A DNA stretch of 16,065 nt from Stramonita haemastoma (lineage: Eukaryota; Mollusca; Gastropoda; Neogastropoda; Muricidae): the NCBI GenBank assembly GCA_030674155.1, contig JASPKP010005312.1, positions 1 through 16,065 on the forward strand. Direction: 5' to 3'. A program made the position numbers and the translations under genes. A model generated the notes under the pieces. That model made no database searches. It was not told where the DNA came from and saw nothing but the letters and a program-made list of their open reading frames with translations. Below, one piece after another: positions 6,869 to 14,390 of this stretch; within the stretch, counting starts at the first letter, position 1; each line of letters opens with the position of its first letter.

Positions 6869-8270
6869 ACATACATGTATGAAATGATTTGATTGTTTCT
6901 TAACCCTCTTGTTGTTGAATTCTACAGAGCTAAACTGCCTGTAGATTTTGAATTCTTTGAAAGTTTTTTACCCCAAACTGACATAGTCTACTCCTGAGAC
7001 AATTGTCTGTGTGCATGACAAGCTATCAAGCTGAAATTTTGTCACAAGCTATATATATCTTTGTACTTGCATTTTAAGGCAAGTTTACATGTCTGGTCAC
7101 AAAATGTCGTGTCGTTGTCACCTTATTTGTCACCAATCACAGGTAAAAGTATGTTGTATACAATAAACCAGCAAAATATATACGGAATAGACACAAATTC
7201 ATACATGTAAGTGTTGAATAAAGAACTGATGCCTAGCTAACGTGTTTATTAATGTTTGTGTGCAATTGTACTTCAACGATGTGTCACACAATGTCCTCAT
7301 AACACCGGTTGTTTTATATGTCTTGATGAGGCATACTTTTTGTTTAACTGGTTTTTTGTCTTTTGAAAACAAGGAATATTCAATCAATATCTTACCTATA
7401 TACTGCATTTCAGATGTCTATGTCTTACCACATGTTTGTTAAGTGCACAGAAGTATAATATTGTACATAAGTGTCACATTGTCACCAGTGTCACCACACA
7501 GGTGTGACAAACATGAAACAACACAGAACTTCTGTAATTCTACAAAATTTTAATCGTGATAGCCTTTAAAGTAGTCATAGTGATGGCACAGGGACACATC
7601 ACATCACAGAAAGCACAAAATGTGGATGTGTGGGGGGTGTACCTATCGCTGTCACCTGTGGCACCTTGGCAGACTGGAGATCTATTTTCTTTTCCTTCTC
7701 GCTATTTTCGTCATCAGCAAATCTGTCCGTTGAGTTTCAAATAAAAAGTGTGGTATTAACTAGACAACAGACAAAAGGCGTCACATTTTCAGGCGTTTAT
7801 GCTGCGGACCTCCCCCCTCCCCCCCAGGTCAAATTTCTCCACAGCGTGTGGGTAGCACAGGTCGCCACGCTTGCAGGAATGTGCCGTGTAGTCGGGTTCA
7901 TTCTTCTCTCTAACTGCGTTATTTCCTTTCTCTTCTCCCCCGTCAGCTTTTTATTTCTGACTCACTTAATATTTATCATTGAATTTTTTCTACTTCCAAT
8001 GCAAACACGTTCATTTTATTGTCTAGTTAGTTAGATGAATCGTCTGCTACCAACGAAGACGCCATTTTTTTTCGCCACGCGCTATAAGTGAAAGGCGTTT
8101 CTATCACCTGCTATGCTTTCTTCCTTCCCTCCCAAGTACACACTGTTAGTGGTCTAAATTTATCACTGGCACCATCTGAAACCTTCCCTCCATCGCCCCA
8201 CCAAATTTCAGACACATTGTGTGAGAACCACGAGGTATGTGTGTGATGGAAAAGTACTGCCCACGTGGTC
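6869..8270. other. Unassigned DNA
   Basis: No gene is supported. Around 6900-6990 there is weak similarity to 2520-2600. GTCAC motifs are frequent at 7093-7150, 7282 and 7470-7507. A strong pyrimidine tract ending in CAG lies at 7808-7827 and another ends near 7946. The frame after the first is open to 8034, but its translation looks like random hydrophobic sequence, so no exon is called. Confidence 0.45.
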
Positions 8271-8276
8271 AGGACC

Positions 8277-8345
8277 AACGGGCGGCTACGGCCGCAACGG
8301 AATCTAGCAGCGGGTGCTGTAACGGGCGGCTGCGGGCCGCAACGG
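8277..8345. repeat. GC-rich duplicated hairpin unit, period 44 bp
   Basis: AACGGGCGGCTACGGCCGC (from 8277) recurs at 8321 with TGCGG in place of TACG. Each copy contains a perfect 5-bp stem: GCGGC/GCCGC around TACG (8282-8295) and around TGCGG (8326-8340). The block is a GC island in AT-rich DNA. It could be a remnant of a transposon end, but I recognise no family. Confidence 0.6.
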
Positions 8346-8618
8346 GGCTAAGACGGTTAATTAAGCAGGGTTTGAAGCTATATCAATGTTATTGGTAAAA
8401 CTTCTGCATTTGGTACACTTCTATTTGGCTGTTAGTGTATCATTATTTGAATGTTGCTTATATTTTCTTTTTAGTTCATGCAGATCTTCAGGGGTTTGGG
8501 GTTTTTTTTGCTTTGGGATTTTCCCCATAAACCACACTTGTTGAATAAATATTGCTGTATATCTTGATGCATTATCATGTCTTGTCATGTGTTTGTCCAA
8601 TTATCCTTAATAGCATGT
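8346..8618. other. Unassigned AT-rich DNA
   Basis: I see no gene, repeat or regulatory motif that can be supported here. Confidence 0.5.
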
Positions 8619-8621
8619 GCG

Positions 8622-8655
<34 letters not shown>

Positions 8656-8704
8656 ACACACACACACACACACACACACCACACACACACACACACACAC
8701 AACA

Positions 8705-8751
<47 letters not shown>

Positions 8752-8866
8752 GTGCACACATACACACACACACACATGCACACACACACATGCACACACA
8801 CACACATGCACACACCACACACATGCACACACACACACATGCACACACACACTCGCACATGTACGC

Positions 8867-8898
<32 letters not shown>

Positions 8899-8924
8899 AC
8901 ACACACACACACACACACACACAA
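8619..8924. repeat. Compound (GC)n(CA)n microsatellite, about 305 bp
   Basis: The tract begins with about 12 bases of alternating GC, then CA repeats with AAC and ACC interruptions. A 16-to-20-bp periodic ATGCACAC subrepeat follows at 8750-8860, and then a second GCGC cap at 8866 leads into another CA run. The first and last ~55 bp are near copies of each other. All long open frames over it are artefacts of the repeat. Confidence 0.95.
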
Positions 8925-8925
8925 A

Positions 8926-9290
8926 GTTGTCAACCACGCAAAGACTTGTGTAAATGTTTTCACGTCAAGAAGAATTAATACACTATTTTATAGAATGAAA
9001 CTAAACGCATTGATAACCAAGTTCAGCAAAAATGGTAAATGTCTGTGTGGTGAGAATATCACTAATACTCATATACTTTTTGACTGCAAGAGTGTAAAGC
9101 CTTTCATGCCCCATTTTTCTGAAAACTCCCTCACCAGCATATTCAGTAATTTAAAATTGGCATTTGAAATTGTAAAGGGTCTCTATTACAGTCCCATAGG
9201 ACATTTGTTATAGTTATATTAATGTTGTAATGAGTTCTTATATTTCTTTTATTTCTATTGCATAACCAAATTACTTTGTGGGCTGTAGTT
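8926..9290 (+). pseudogene. LINE 3' end: C-terminal zinc-knuckle remnant
   Basis: The last ~90 codons before TAG at 9211-9213 carry the C-terminal signature of a non-LTR retrotransposon polyprotein. RRINTLFYRMKLNAL is followed by a CLCG...H....C knuckle (Cys-X-Cys-X7-His-X4-Cys) and a closing region ending PIGHLL. In intact I- or CR1-like elements this lies after the reverse transcriptase and, where present, the RNase H domain. Everything upstream is missing, and the fragment joins directly to the (CA)n tract, so it is a dead 5'-truncated copy. AT-rich 3' sequence continues to about 9290, followed by T runs. No target-site duplication was found. Confidence 0.75.
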
Positions 9291-9400
9291 CTTTTTTTTT
9301 TTCTTTTTTTTTAAGGGTGGAGGGTGACTTTTTTTTGTGGAGGGTGGGGGTTGTTTTTGTTGTTGTTTTTTTGTGGGTTTTTTGTTTGTTTTTTTTCATC
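9290..9400. repeat. T- and G-rich low-complexity stretch
   Basis: T runs alternate with GGAGGGTG motifs. The open frames across it have no coding character. Confidence 0.8.
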
Positions 9401-9442
9401 GTCTAATATCACTAACAGTGAACAGACGTAAAATTGAAGACA

Positions 9443-9447
9443 ACAAC

Positions 9448-9508
<61 letters not shown>

Positions 9509-9522
9509 CACACACACACACA
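9443..9522. repeat. (CA)n microsatellite, about 80 bp
   Basis: CAACAACAAC passes into CA repeats, with one CCCCA interruption near 9506-9510. Confidence 0.95.
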
Positions 9523-9605
9523 AAGAGTCACACACTCACACACTCTCTTTTTCTCCCTCTGCCACCCCTCCTCTGGTGATTCGGATCCTTCCTGATCTCC
9601 AAGGG

Positions 9606-9613
9606 CGGTTATT
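9606..9613. repeat. Target-site duplication, left copy
   Basis: CGGTTATT recurs at 9975-9982, at the other end of the SINE. Confidence 0.55.
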
Positions 9614-9974
9614 TAATTTATTAATTTTTCAATTATTTTATATATTTTTTTTTCATATCGAGGATAATGGAATAAGCATTCTTGTGCTTTTTTACATCCA
9701 GTCTCCGTGTGTATGCAGTTTTGTAAATGTCATCTGTTCCCACTGGCACATGATGGCCTACTCTTACGAAAAGCGGAACAGGATTTAACGTGTGTGGAAG
9801 ATGTTTTGCAAGCGTTTGCACACGGGGCCTCGGTTCACAGTTTCATCCGAAGGACTTTTTGGGAGAGTGGTGTCAACACTGATGTTAACTCCAGGAGAAA
9901 AATCTTCTCGACCGGAATTGAACCTGGGTCGTCAAATTGCCAGCGCAATGTTCTGACCACTAGGCTATCCATCC
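9614..9974 (-). mobile_element. Full-length tRNA-derived SINE, minus strand
   Basis: On the minus strand it starts near 9974 with GGATGGATAGCCTAGTGGTC (A-box TAGCCTAGTGG). A degenerate B-box (GGTTCAATTCC) sits about 45 bp on. The ATTTTTCTCCTGGAGTTA segment, the GGATGAAACTGTGAACCGAGG core and a body ending at CCATTATCCTC near 9662 follow. An A/T-rich tail reaches 9614. It matches the plus-strand element at 13161-13498 over its whole length. Candidate 8-bp target-site duplications CGGTTATT flank it. The ORFs at 9707-10075 (+) and 9633-9821 (-) run through this SINE and are artefacts. Confidence 0.85.
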
Positions 9975-9982
9975 CGGTTATT
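9975..9982. repeat. Target-site duplication, right copy
   Basis: CGGTTATT is identical to 9606-9613. It overlaps a 13-bp tandem unit (GGTTATTGATTT twice), so the true duplication length is uncertain. Confidence 0.5.
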
Positions 9983-9989
9983 GATTTGG

Positions 9990-10377
9990 TTATTGATTTG
10001 GTGCTATCTGCGACTTCACCAAGTTTCCTGAGACACCTGTGTGGAAACCTTGGTTGTCCGATTCGATCTTGCTGATTGATCTCTTGCAGATTTCTGTGTT
10101 GATTCTATTTTCCATTTCTTCTGTTCTGGTCAGGTCTCTGTCCAGGCAGCTTTTGTTTCTGATTGCATAAAGAGCTAGCTAGTCTTGTGCTGTGTGCTGC
10201 ATCGGAGTTTTTGTTCTCTTTCTTTTTTGGATTTAGTGGTTGGAGTTTCAAGTTCACGTCTGCTTCTACGGCATCCTCTGTGTATTGTGTTCCTTTGATA
10301 TTCACAGTTAACCTTTTTTTGATGAGATAACAGTCATACTTGTAAACAAGGATCTCTGAAACCAAATTTTTTGTCAT
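9990..10377 (-). pseudogene. Frameshifted minus-strand ORF relic, unknown protein
   Basis: A 90-codon frame runs from ATG at 10375-10377 to a stop at 10105-10107. A second frame is open from about 10175 down to TAA at 9990-9992. The two frames overlap at a duplicated AGCT (in AGAGCTAGCTAG, 10171-10182). One extra 4-bp unit there would explain the shift, giving an ancestral reading of about 128 codons. The composition is A-rich, lysine-rich and hydrophilic after residue 40, like retrotransposon-encoded proteins. I recognise no domain. A possible splice acceptor (TTTCAG) on the minus strand near 10349-10354 would make it an exon relic instead. Chance is not excluded. Confidence 0.3.
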
Positions 10378-10855
10378 ATTATGATTATTAGTAAGTTGTC
10401 TTGCTTTTGAGAAAAGTGTATGGAGCTACCGGGGGCGTATGTGAGGTTTACTGGTTAGACTTGTGTGTCTTGCTGTGCCTGTCTGAATGTTTTTGATTTG
10501 ATTTGATTGCTTTTTTTATACAGATTTGCTCCCAGTTTTCAGCTTTGAACTGAAGTACTGTTAATCAGACTTTGCTTCCCGTTTTTTGCATTGGAGTGTT
10601 CATGGTCTGTCTACTTACTGATAAATCAGAGCAAAAACATAAACAGAGATCACATGTTATGTATACTTTCTATGTGTGTACCAATATGAATGTGCTTTGA
10701 TGGAACATTTTGGTAATAAAATGATCTATTGTCATCAGTGATGTTCTGCATGATTTTGTTGAGACAGTATGACTGTGATCCAATATATGAAAGATTATTC
10801 ACATCTTTTTAAAAAAAAATGTCTTGCTCTTACCTAGTACATACACAGGCATACG
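10378..10855. other. Mostly unassigned DNA with a possible LINE tail
   Basis: Positions 10426-10512 show a short block ending in TTTGATTTGATTTGATTG, which resembles the 3' end and repeat tail of a truncated non-LTR element. Nothing else is recognised. Confidence 0.35.
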
Positions 10856-10900
10856 TGTGGGCGCGCGCACGCACACACACAGACACACACACACACACAG
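10856..10900. repeat. Short compound (GC)n(CA)n microsatellite
   Basis: GGGCGCGCGCACGC passes into CA repeats with an AGAC interruption. It has the same GC-cap design as the tracts at 8619 and 13675. Confidence 0.9.
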
Positions 10901-11250
10901 AAATGAGAGAGACAAAAAAAGTGATACAATTATAAATAAATTGATTTACCTTCTTTACGCTCAGACAGAAACCATCATTGTCTATCATTTGAGCAAAAAT
11001 GCATTGCACTGCCTTAATTAATGCCCCTGACAAGTCAGGCCCAGTGCATCAAACTTCAGCATGGAAATTAATTAAGTTTAAAGTTAGAAGGGGAGGGGTG
11101 ATAGTCACAGTTTAACAACATAATAAATTTGCATCATTCAATGTTTTGTAGAAACTATAGGAAGAGGTAGACAGGCTAGCAGCCAGAGGAACTTCAGGAA
11201 AAGAACATGCTTCTGGCAAGTGTTGCAACCTTCCTTCATTCTAGTGAATA
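10901..11250. other. Unassigned DNA before the minisatellite
   Basis: I see no gene or named repeat in this stretch. Confidence 0.5.
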
Positions 11251-11640
11251 GGGGTGGGATAGCCTAGTGGGGTATGGGATAGCCTAGTGGGGTATGGGAT
11301 AGCCTAGTGGGGTATCGGATAGCCTAGTGGGGTATGGGATAGCCTAGTGGGGTGGGATAGCCTAGTGGGGGGTGGGATAGCCTAGTGGAGTGTGGGATAG
11401 CCTAGTGGGGTGGGATAGCCTAGTGGGGTGTGGGATAGCCTAGTGGGGTATCGGATAGCCTAGTGGGGTATCGGATAGCCTAGTGGGGTATCGGATAGCC
11501 TAGTGGGGTATGGGATAGCCTAGTGGGGTGGGATAGCCTAGTGGGGGGTGGGATAGCCTAGTGGAGTGTGGGATAGCCTAGTGGGGTGGGATAGCCTAGT
11601 GGGGTGGGATAGCCTAGTGGGGTGGGATAGCCTAGTGGGG
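11251..11640 (+). repeat. Minisatellite of SINE A-box units, 20 copies
   Basis: Twenty perfect copies of GATAGCCTAGTGG are separated by linkers of 4 to 6 bases (mostly GGTATG, GGTATC, GGTG, GGGGTG or AGTGTG), giving unit lengths of 17 to 19-20 bp. The linker order of units 3-8 recurs exactly in units 12-17 with an offset of 180 bp, so a nine-unit higher-order block has been duplicated. Each unit holds TAGCCTAGTGG, a perfect match to the RNA polymerase III A-box consensus. The unit equals the first bases of the SINE family at 13161 and 9974. The array ends exactly where a diverged SINE body begins at 11641. Confidence 0.95.
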
Positions 11641-11865
11641 TGGGATATCCAAGTGGTTAGAGCATTGCACTTGTGATCTGACGGCCTGGGATCAAGCCAC
11701 CATAGAGGTGCCCGTTTTAGGGGATTTTACCCTGGAGTTAACATCATAACAGACTCCATTCCCCAAAAAGTCCTTCAGATGAGACTATAATGTACTTCCA
11801 CAGCAGCAGCATTACATCATCCTCATTACCATTGATTATCATACAATAATATAAAATAAAATAAA
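11641..11865 (+). mobile_element. Diverged tRNA-derived SINE following the minisatellite
   Basis: The head is TGGGATATCCAAGTGGTTAG, a decayed A-box, with a decayed B-box GGGATCAAGCC at 11688-11698. An anticodon-like loop CTTGTGA lies between them. The body GATTTTACCCTGGAGTTAAC, ACTCCATTCCCCAAAAAGTC and CAGATGAGACTATAA matches the element at 13161-13498. After about 11795 the sequence departs from that element and ends in an ATAAAATAAAATAAAAAG tail. Both Pol III boxes of this copy have decayed, while the array ahead of it keeps 20 intact A-boxes. Confidence 0.7.
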
Positions 11866-12099
11866 AAGCCTGATTCAGGTGGCCCTCGTGCTCTGGTCTC
11901 ATGGTGACCTCAGAATCAGTTTCCCCATACACTTCTGTGCCTCTGGTGAGTTTGTGTCAAACCCTTTGGGGGTGGAAGTTCGCAGGGAGATGGTCATTGG
12001 AGGGACGTTGTGGTGGTCGCCACCTCGGGTGGGTGACTTAGTCTGGCTCCGCGACTGAGGTAATGGACTGTCGTTAGTAGAGGGCTTTTACCGCTTAGT
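11866..12099 (+). other. Unidentified repeat-like sequence, left part
   Basis: This GC-richer stretch (GGTGGTCGCCACCTCGGGTGG region) appears to continue at 12609-12861 across a later LINE insertion. I think it belongs to a transposable element, because of its composition contrast and the poly(A) at its far end, but I cannot name the family. Confidence 0.35.
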
Positions 12100-12108
12100 A
12101 TGTGGTGT
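12100..12108. repeat. Target-site duplication of the LINE, left copy
   Basis: ATGTGGTGT is repeated exactly at 12601-12609, directly after the LINE tail. Its ATG is the apparent start codon of the LINE-derived ORF, so that start belongs to host DNA. Confidence 0.8.
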
Positions 12109-12600
12109 ATCTGCACCAAATACCACCTCTACAAATCCCTCGTGATATCTATCCTCCTATATGGCTGTGAATCATGGACTCTGACAGCAGAGTTAGAGAG
12201 AAGAATCCAAGCATTCGAGAACAAGTGCCACAGAAGACTCCTCAAAATATCATACAAAGAACACAAGACCAATAACTATGTGAAAGAAGAAATCAAAAAG
12301 CGTGTGGGCCCCCAAGAGCCTTTGCTCTCCACCATAAAGAGGAGAAAGCTGATGTGGTTTGGTCACACCACAAGACACAACACCCTAGCAAAAACCATCT
12401 TGCAAGGAACAGTCGAGGGCAAGAGAAGAAGAGGCCGCCAAAAGAAATCATGGGTTGACAACATCAAAGACTGGACTGCCCAACGCCTCCTACTAGCCAC
12501 ACAGGATCGTGAAGCATGGAAAAAGATCTCCGTTGCGTCTTCTCCCATGTCCCCCCTACGTCCTTTGGGACATGGGACTGAGTGAGTGAGTGAGTGAGTG
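12109..12600 (+). mobile_element. 5'-truncated LINE, C-terminal part of ORF2
   Basis: An open frame of 161 codons (12100-12585) encodes the C-terminal part of a non-LTR reverse transcriptase polyprotein. Landmarks are SILLYGCESWTL (residues 17-28, the end of the RT domain), RRLLKISY (45-52), IKRRKLMWFGH (79-89) and GKRRRGRQKKSWVDNI (107-122, a basic patch then Trp). This order is typical of RTE-, Ingi- and Nimb-like elements. The endonuclease and RT catalytic core are absent, so it cannot be active. The 3' end is a (GAGT)n tail at 12581-12599. Exact 9-bp duplications on both sides define it as one target-primed insertion of about 492 bp. The intact frame and exact duplication suggest a fairly recent insertion. 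Confidence 0.85.
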
Positions 12601-12609
12601 ATGTGGTGT
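12601..12609. repeat. Target-site duplication of the LINE, right copy
   Basis: ATGTGGTGT is identical to 12100-12108 and marks the 3' boundary of the inserted LINE. Confidence 0.8.
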
Positions 12610-12861
12610 CATGCGTATGTTAGCTCAGAACAGGCACCACTGAACACCACCAAAGTGACCCAGCAGAAGTGCAGGGCCCCTCTGGCTGGTGGCCCCACAG
12701 CGACCTAATATTATTGATAGGCCCCCTGTGATCTCCCGACCCTGGGGATGAGACATGACGAATCTGGGTATGGCTGTGGCGGGGAGACTGAAATGAGCGG
12801 CGTGGGAACAGCAGGGCAGGACGTTACAGAAGATGAGGCAGCAAAAAAAAAAAAAAAAAAA
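12610..12861 (+). other. Unidentified repeat-like sequence, right part, ending in poly(A)
   Basis: It continues the GC-richer sequence from before the LINE insertion and closes with A19 at 12843-12861, which suggests that it is itself a retroposed sequence. No coding motif is recognised. From 12862 to 13160 the DNA is unassigned. Confidence 0.4.
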
Positions 12862-13160
12862 GGTGACAAAAAGTTAGAAAAATAATGATTGCATGCCCAT
12901 TAGTGTGTTTACACAACATCCTCGAAGTTGGCAGGCCGTTACCTTTATGGTTGGCAAAAACGGTTGCATTCATAAAAATCTCATCATTGGAGACCAGGGA
13001 AAAAACAAACAAACTTGAAAAACAATGTTAACGGCAGTAAGGGAAAAGAAAGAACAAAAAACCAAAATGGAGACCTCTGCAATCTGGAACCTGCGTCCTC
13101 AGTGATCATCAGACCATGTGTACCACACATGTACTCCCGCTGCATGCAATGGAGGGGGGC

Positions 13161-13498
13161 GGGATAGCCTAGTGGTCAGTACATTGCGCTCGTAATTTGA
13201 CGACCCGGGTTCGATTCCCGTTCGAGAGGATTTTTCTCCTGGAGTTAGCATCAGTGCCGACTCCACTTCCCCAAAAGTTCTTCGGGTGAGGCTATAAACC
13301 GAGGCCCCGTGTGCGAACGAATGCAGAACATCTTGCGCACACGTTATATCCTGTTCCGCTTTGCGTAAGCTTTTCGGCCATTGTGTGCCAGTGGGAACAG
13401 ATGACAAAATTTACAAAACTGCATACACAAGGGGACTGGATATAAAAAAGCATATGAGTGCTTATTCCATTATCCTCTATATAAAAGAATAAAATAAA
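13161..13498 (+). mobile_element. Full-length tRNA-derived SINE, plus strand
   Basis: This is the best-preserved copy. The A-box TAGCCTAGTGG is at 13165-13175 and a perfect B-box GGTTCGATTCC at 13208-13218, so an internal Pol III promoter is intact. An anticodon-like loop CTCGTAA hints at a threonine tRNA ancestor. The body carries GATTTTTCTCCTGGAGTTAG (13229-13248), the GGGTGAGGCTATAAACCGAGG core (about 13284-13304), and a 3' part ending CCATTATCCTC near 13476, then an A/T-rich tail. It matches 9614-9974 on the other strand over its whole length. No clear target-site duplication was found. The minus ORFs at 13099-13407 and 13292-13534 are antisense readings of it. Confidence 0.9.
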
Positions 13499-13674
13499 TC
13501 TCGCCACATGTCGACTTTCCGACATAAGAGACAACTCAGTAACCTTTCAGTGGTGTACATTTGCGGCGTTTGTTTCCCTTGCATCACTGAGTGGATGACT
13601 ATCATCTTGATATTTTAAGTTCAACGTGTGGAGAGCCCCCCAATTAGTTTGAAAAAAAAAAAACACCCACAAAA

Positions 13675-13685
13675 CGCGCGCGCGC

Positions 13686-13771
<86 letters not shown>

Positions 13772-13797
13772 TGTGTGTGTGTGTGTGTGGTGCGCGC

Positions 13798-13832
<35 letters not shown>
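13675..13832. repeat. (CG)n(TG)n(CGTG)n compound tract
   Basis: About 12 bases of CG alternation pass into TG repeats, then a GCGCGCGCG stretch and about eight CGTG units. The whole ~158 bp is alternating purine-pyrimidine apart from short interruptions, a sequence type known to favour Z-DNA. The Val-Cys and Ala-Arg ORFs across it are artefacts. Confidence 0.95.
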
Positions 13833-14340
13833 TTTGATAATCTTTATTTTAAAGGACAACGAGGTTGAGAATGAATAGGTAAGTTCGTTTGTTGGCTTTC
13901 CCCCTCTTTCTTTCTTTAGTTGTTGTATGGGTGGTGGTTCCAGGTTGATCGGCTGCTTGCTTTAAAGACGTTTTTTGTTCTCAGAGATAGACAGGGAGAT
14001 TTTGAAATCTTGTTTCTGGTGGTAGCTTTGTCCCATAAGACCCCCCCCCCCCACACACACACACAACACAGCAAACTGTGTTGACGAATGCTTAGGAATC
14101 ATCAAAAATGCATTTGTTAAAAAAAAAATGTCTAGATTTATTATGAATACTTTCTAGAATGTGTTTACTTCATGTTAGCTGTGTACAGGAACAATATGCA
14201 TGTGTCCTCTCAACAGAGGCATGGTTGGTTCTGTACATCTGTCATGTGATCTGTCTATTCTCTTGACTGTCATGAGAAAGAAAGTGTTTGAGTCTACGTT
14301 CCATGTGCACTTTACTGGTTATGTTGTGAAATCATAAAAG
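13833..14340. other. Unassigned DNA with a C12-(CA)n tract
   Basis: A run of about 12 C followed by CA repeats lies at 14041-14068. Nothing else is recognised. Confidence 0.5.
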
Positions 14341-14343
14341 TAT

Positions 14344-14390
14344 CAGAGAGAGAGAGAGAGAGGGGAGGAGGAGGGGAGGGGAGGGGAGGG
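14344..14390. repeat. (GA)n followed by GGGGA-type purine tract
   Basis: An AG dinucleotide run leads into GGGGAGG and GGGGA repeats, giving about 47 bp of pure purine on the plus strand. Such tracts can form triplex or quadruplex structures. Confidence 0.9.

Noticed and set aside
7630..8034. 134-residue plus ORF with a pyrimidine tract and CAG inside
   Set aside because: The peptide is hydrophobic random-looking sequence, with stops in frames consistent with the best acceptor and no homology I can recognise.
8552..8978. Several long overlapping ORFs on both strands (Thr-His and Cys-Val repeats)
   Set aside because: They are translations of the (CA)n microsatellite in different frames. Only the 3' extension to 9213 carries real LINE sequence.
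9707..10075. 122-residue plus ORF similar in sequence to the 13099-13407 minus ORF
   Set aside because: The similarity exists because both are antisense readings of two copies of the same SINE, not because of a shared protein.
11251..11640. CRISPR-like array of regular repeats
   Set aside because: The linkers are only 4-6 bp and drawn from a few variants, the genome is animal, and the unit is a SINE head. It is a minisatellite.
13009..13240. Possible functional tRNA gene at the 13161 element
   Set aside because: The A and B boxes are good, but the anticodon and acceptor stems do not close and a SINE body follows, as in the other copies.
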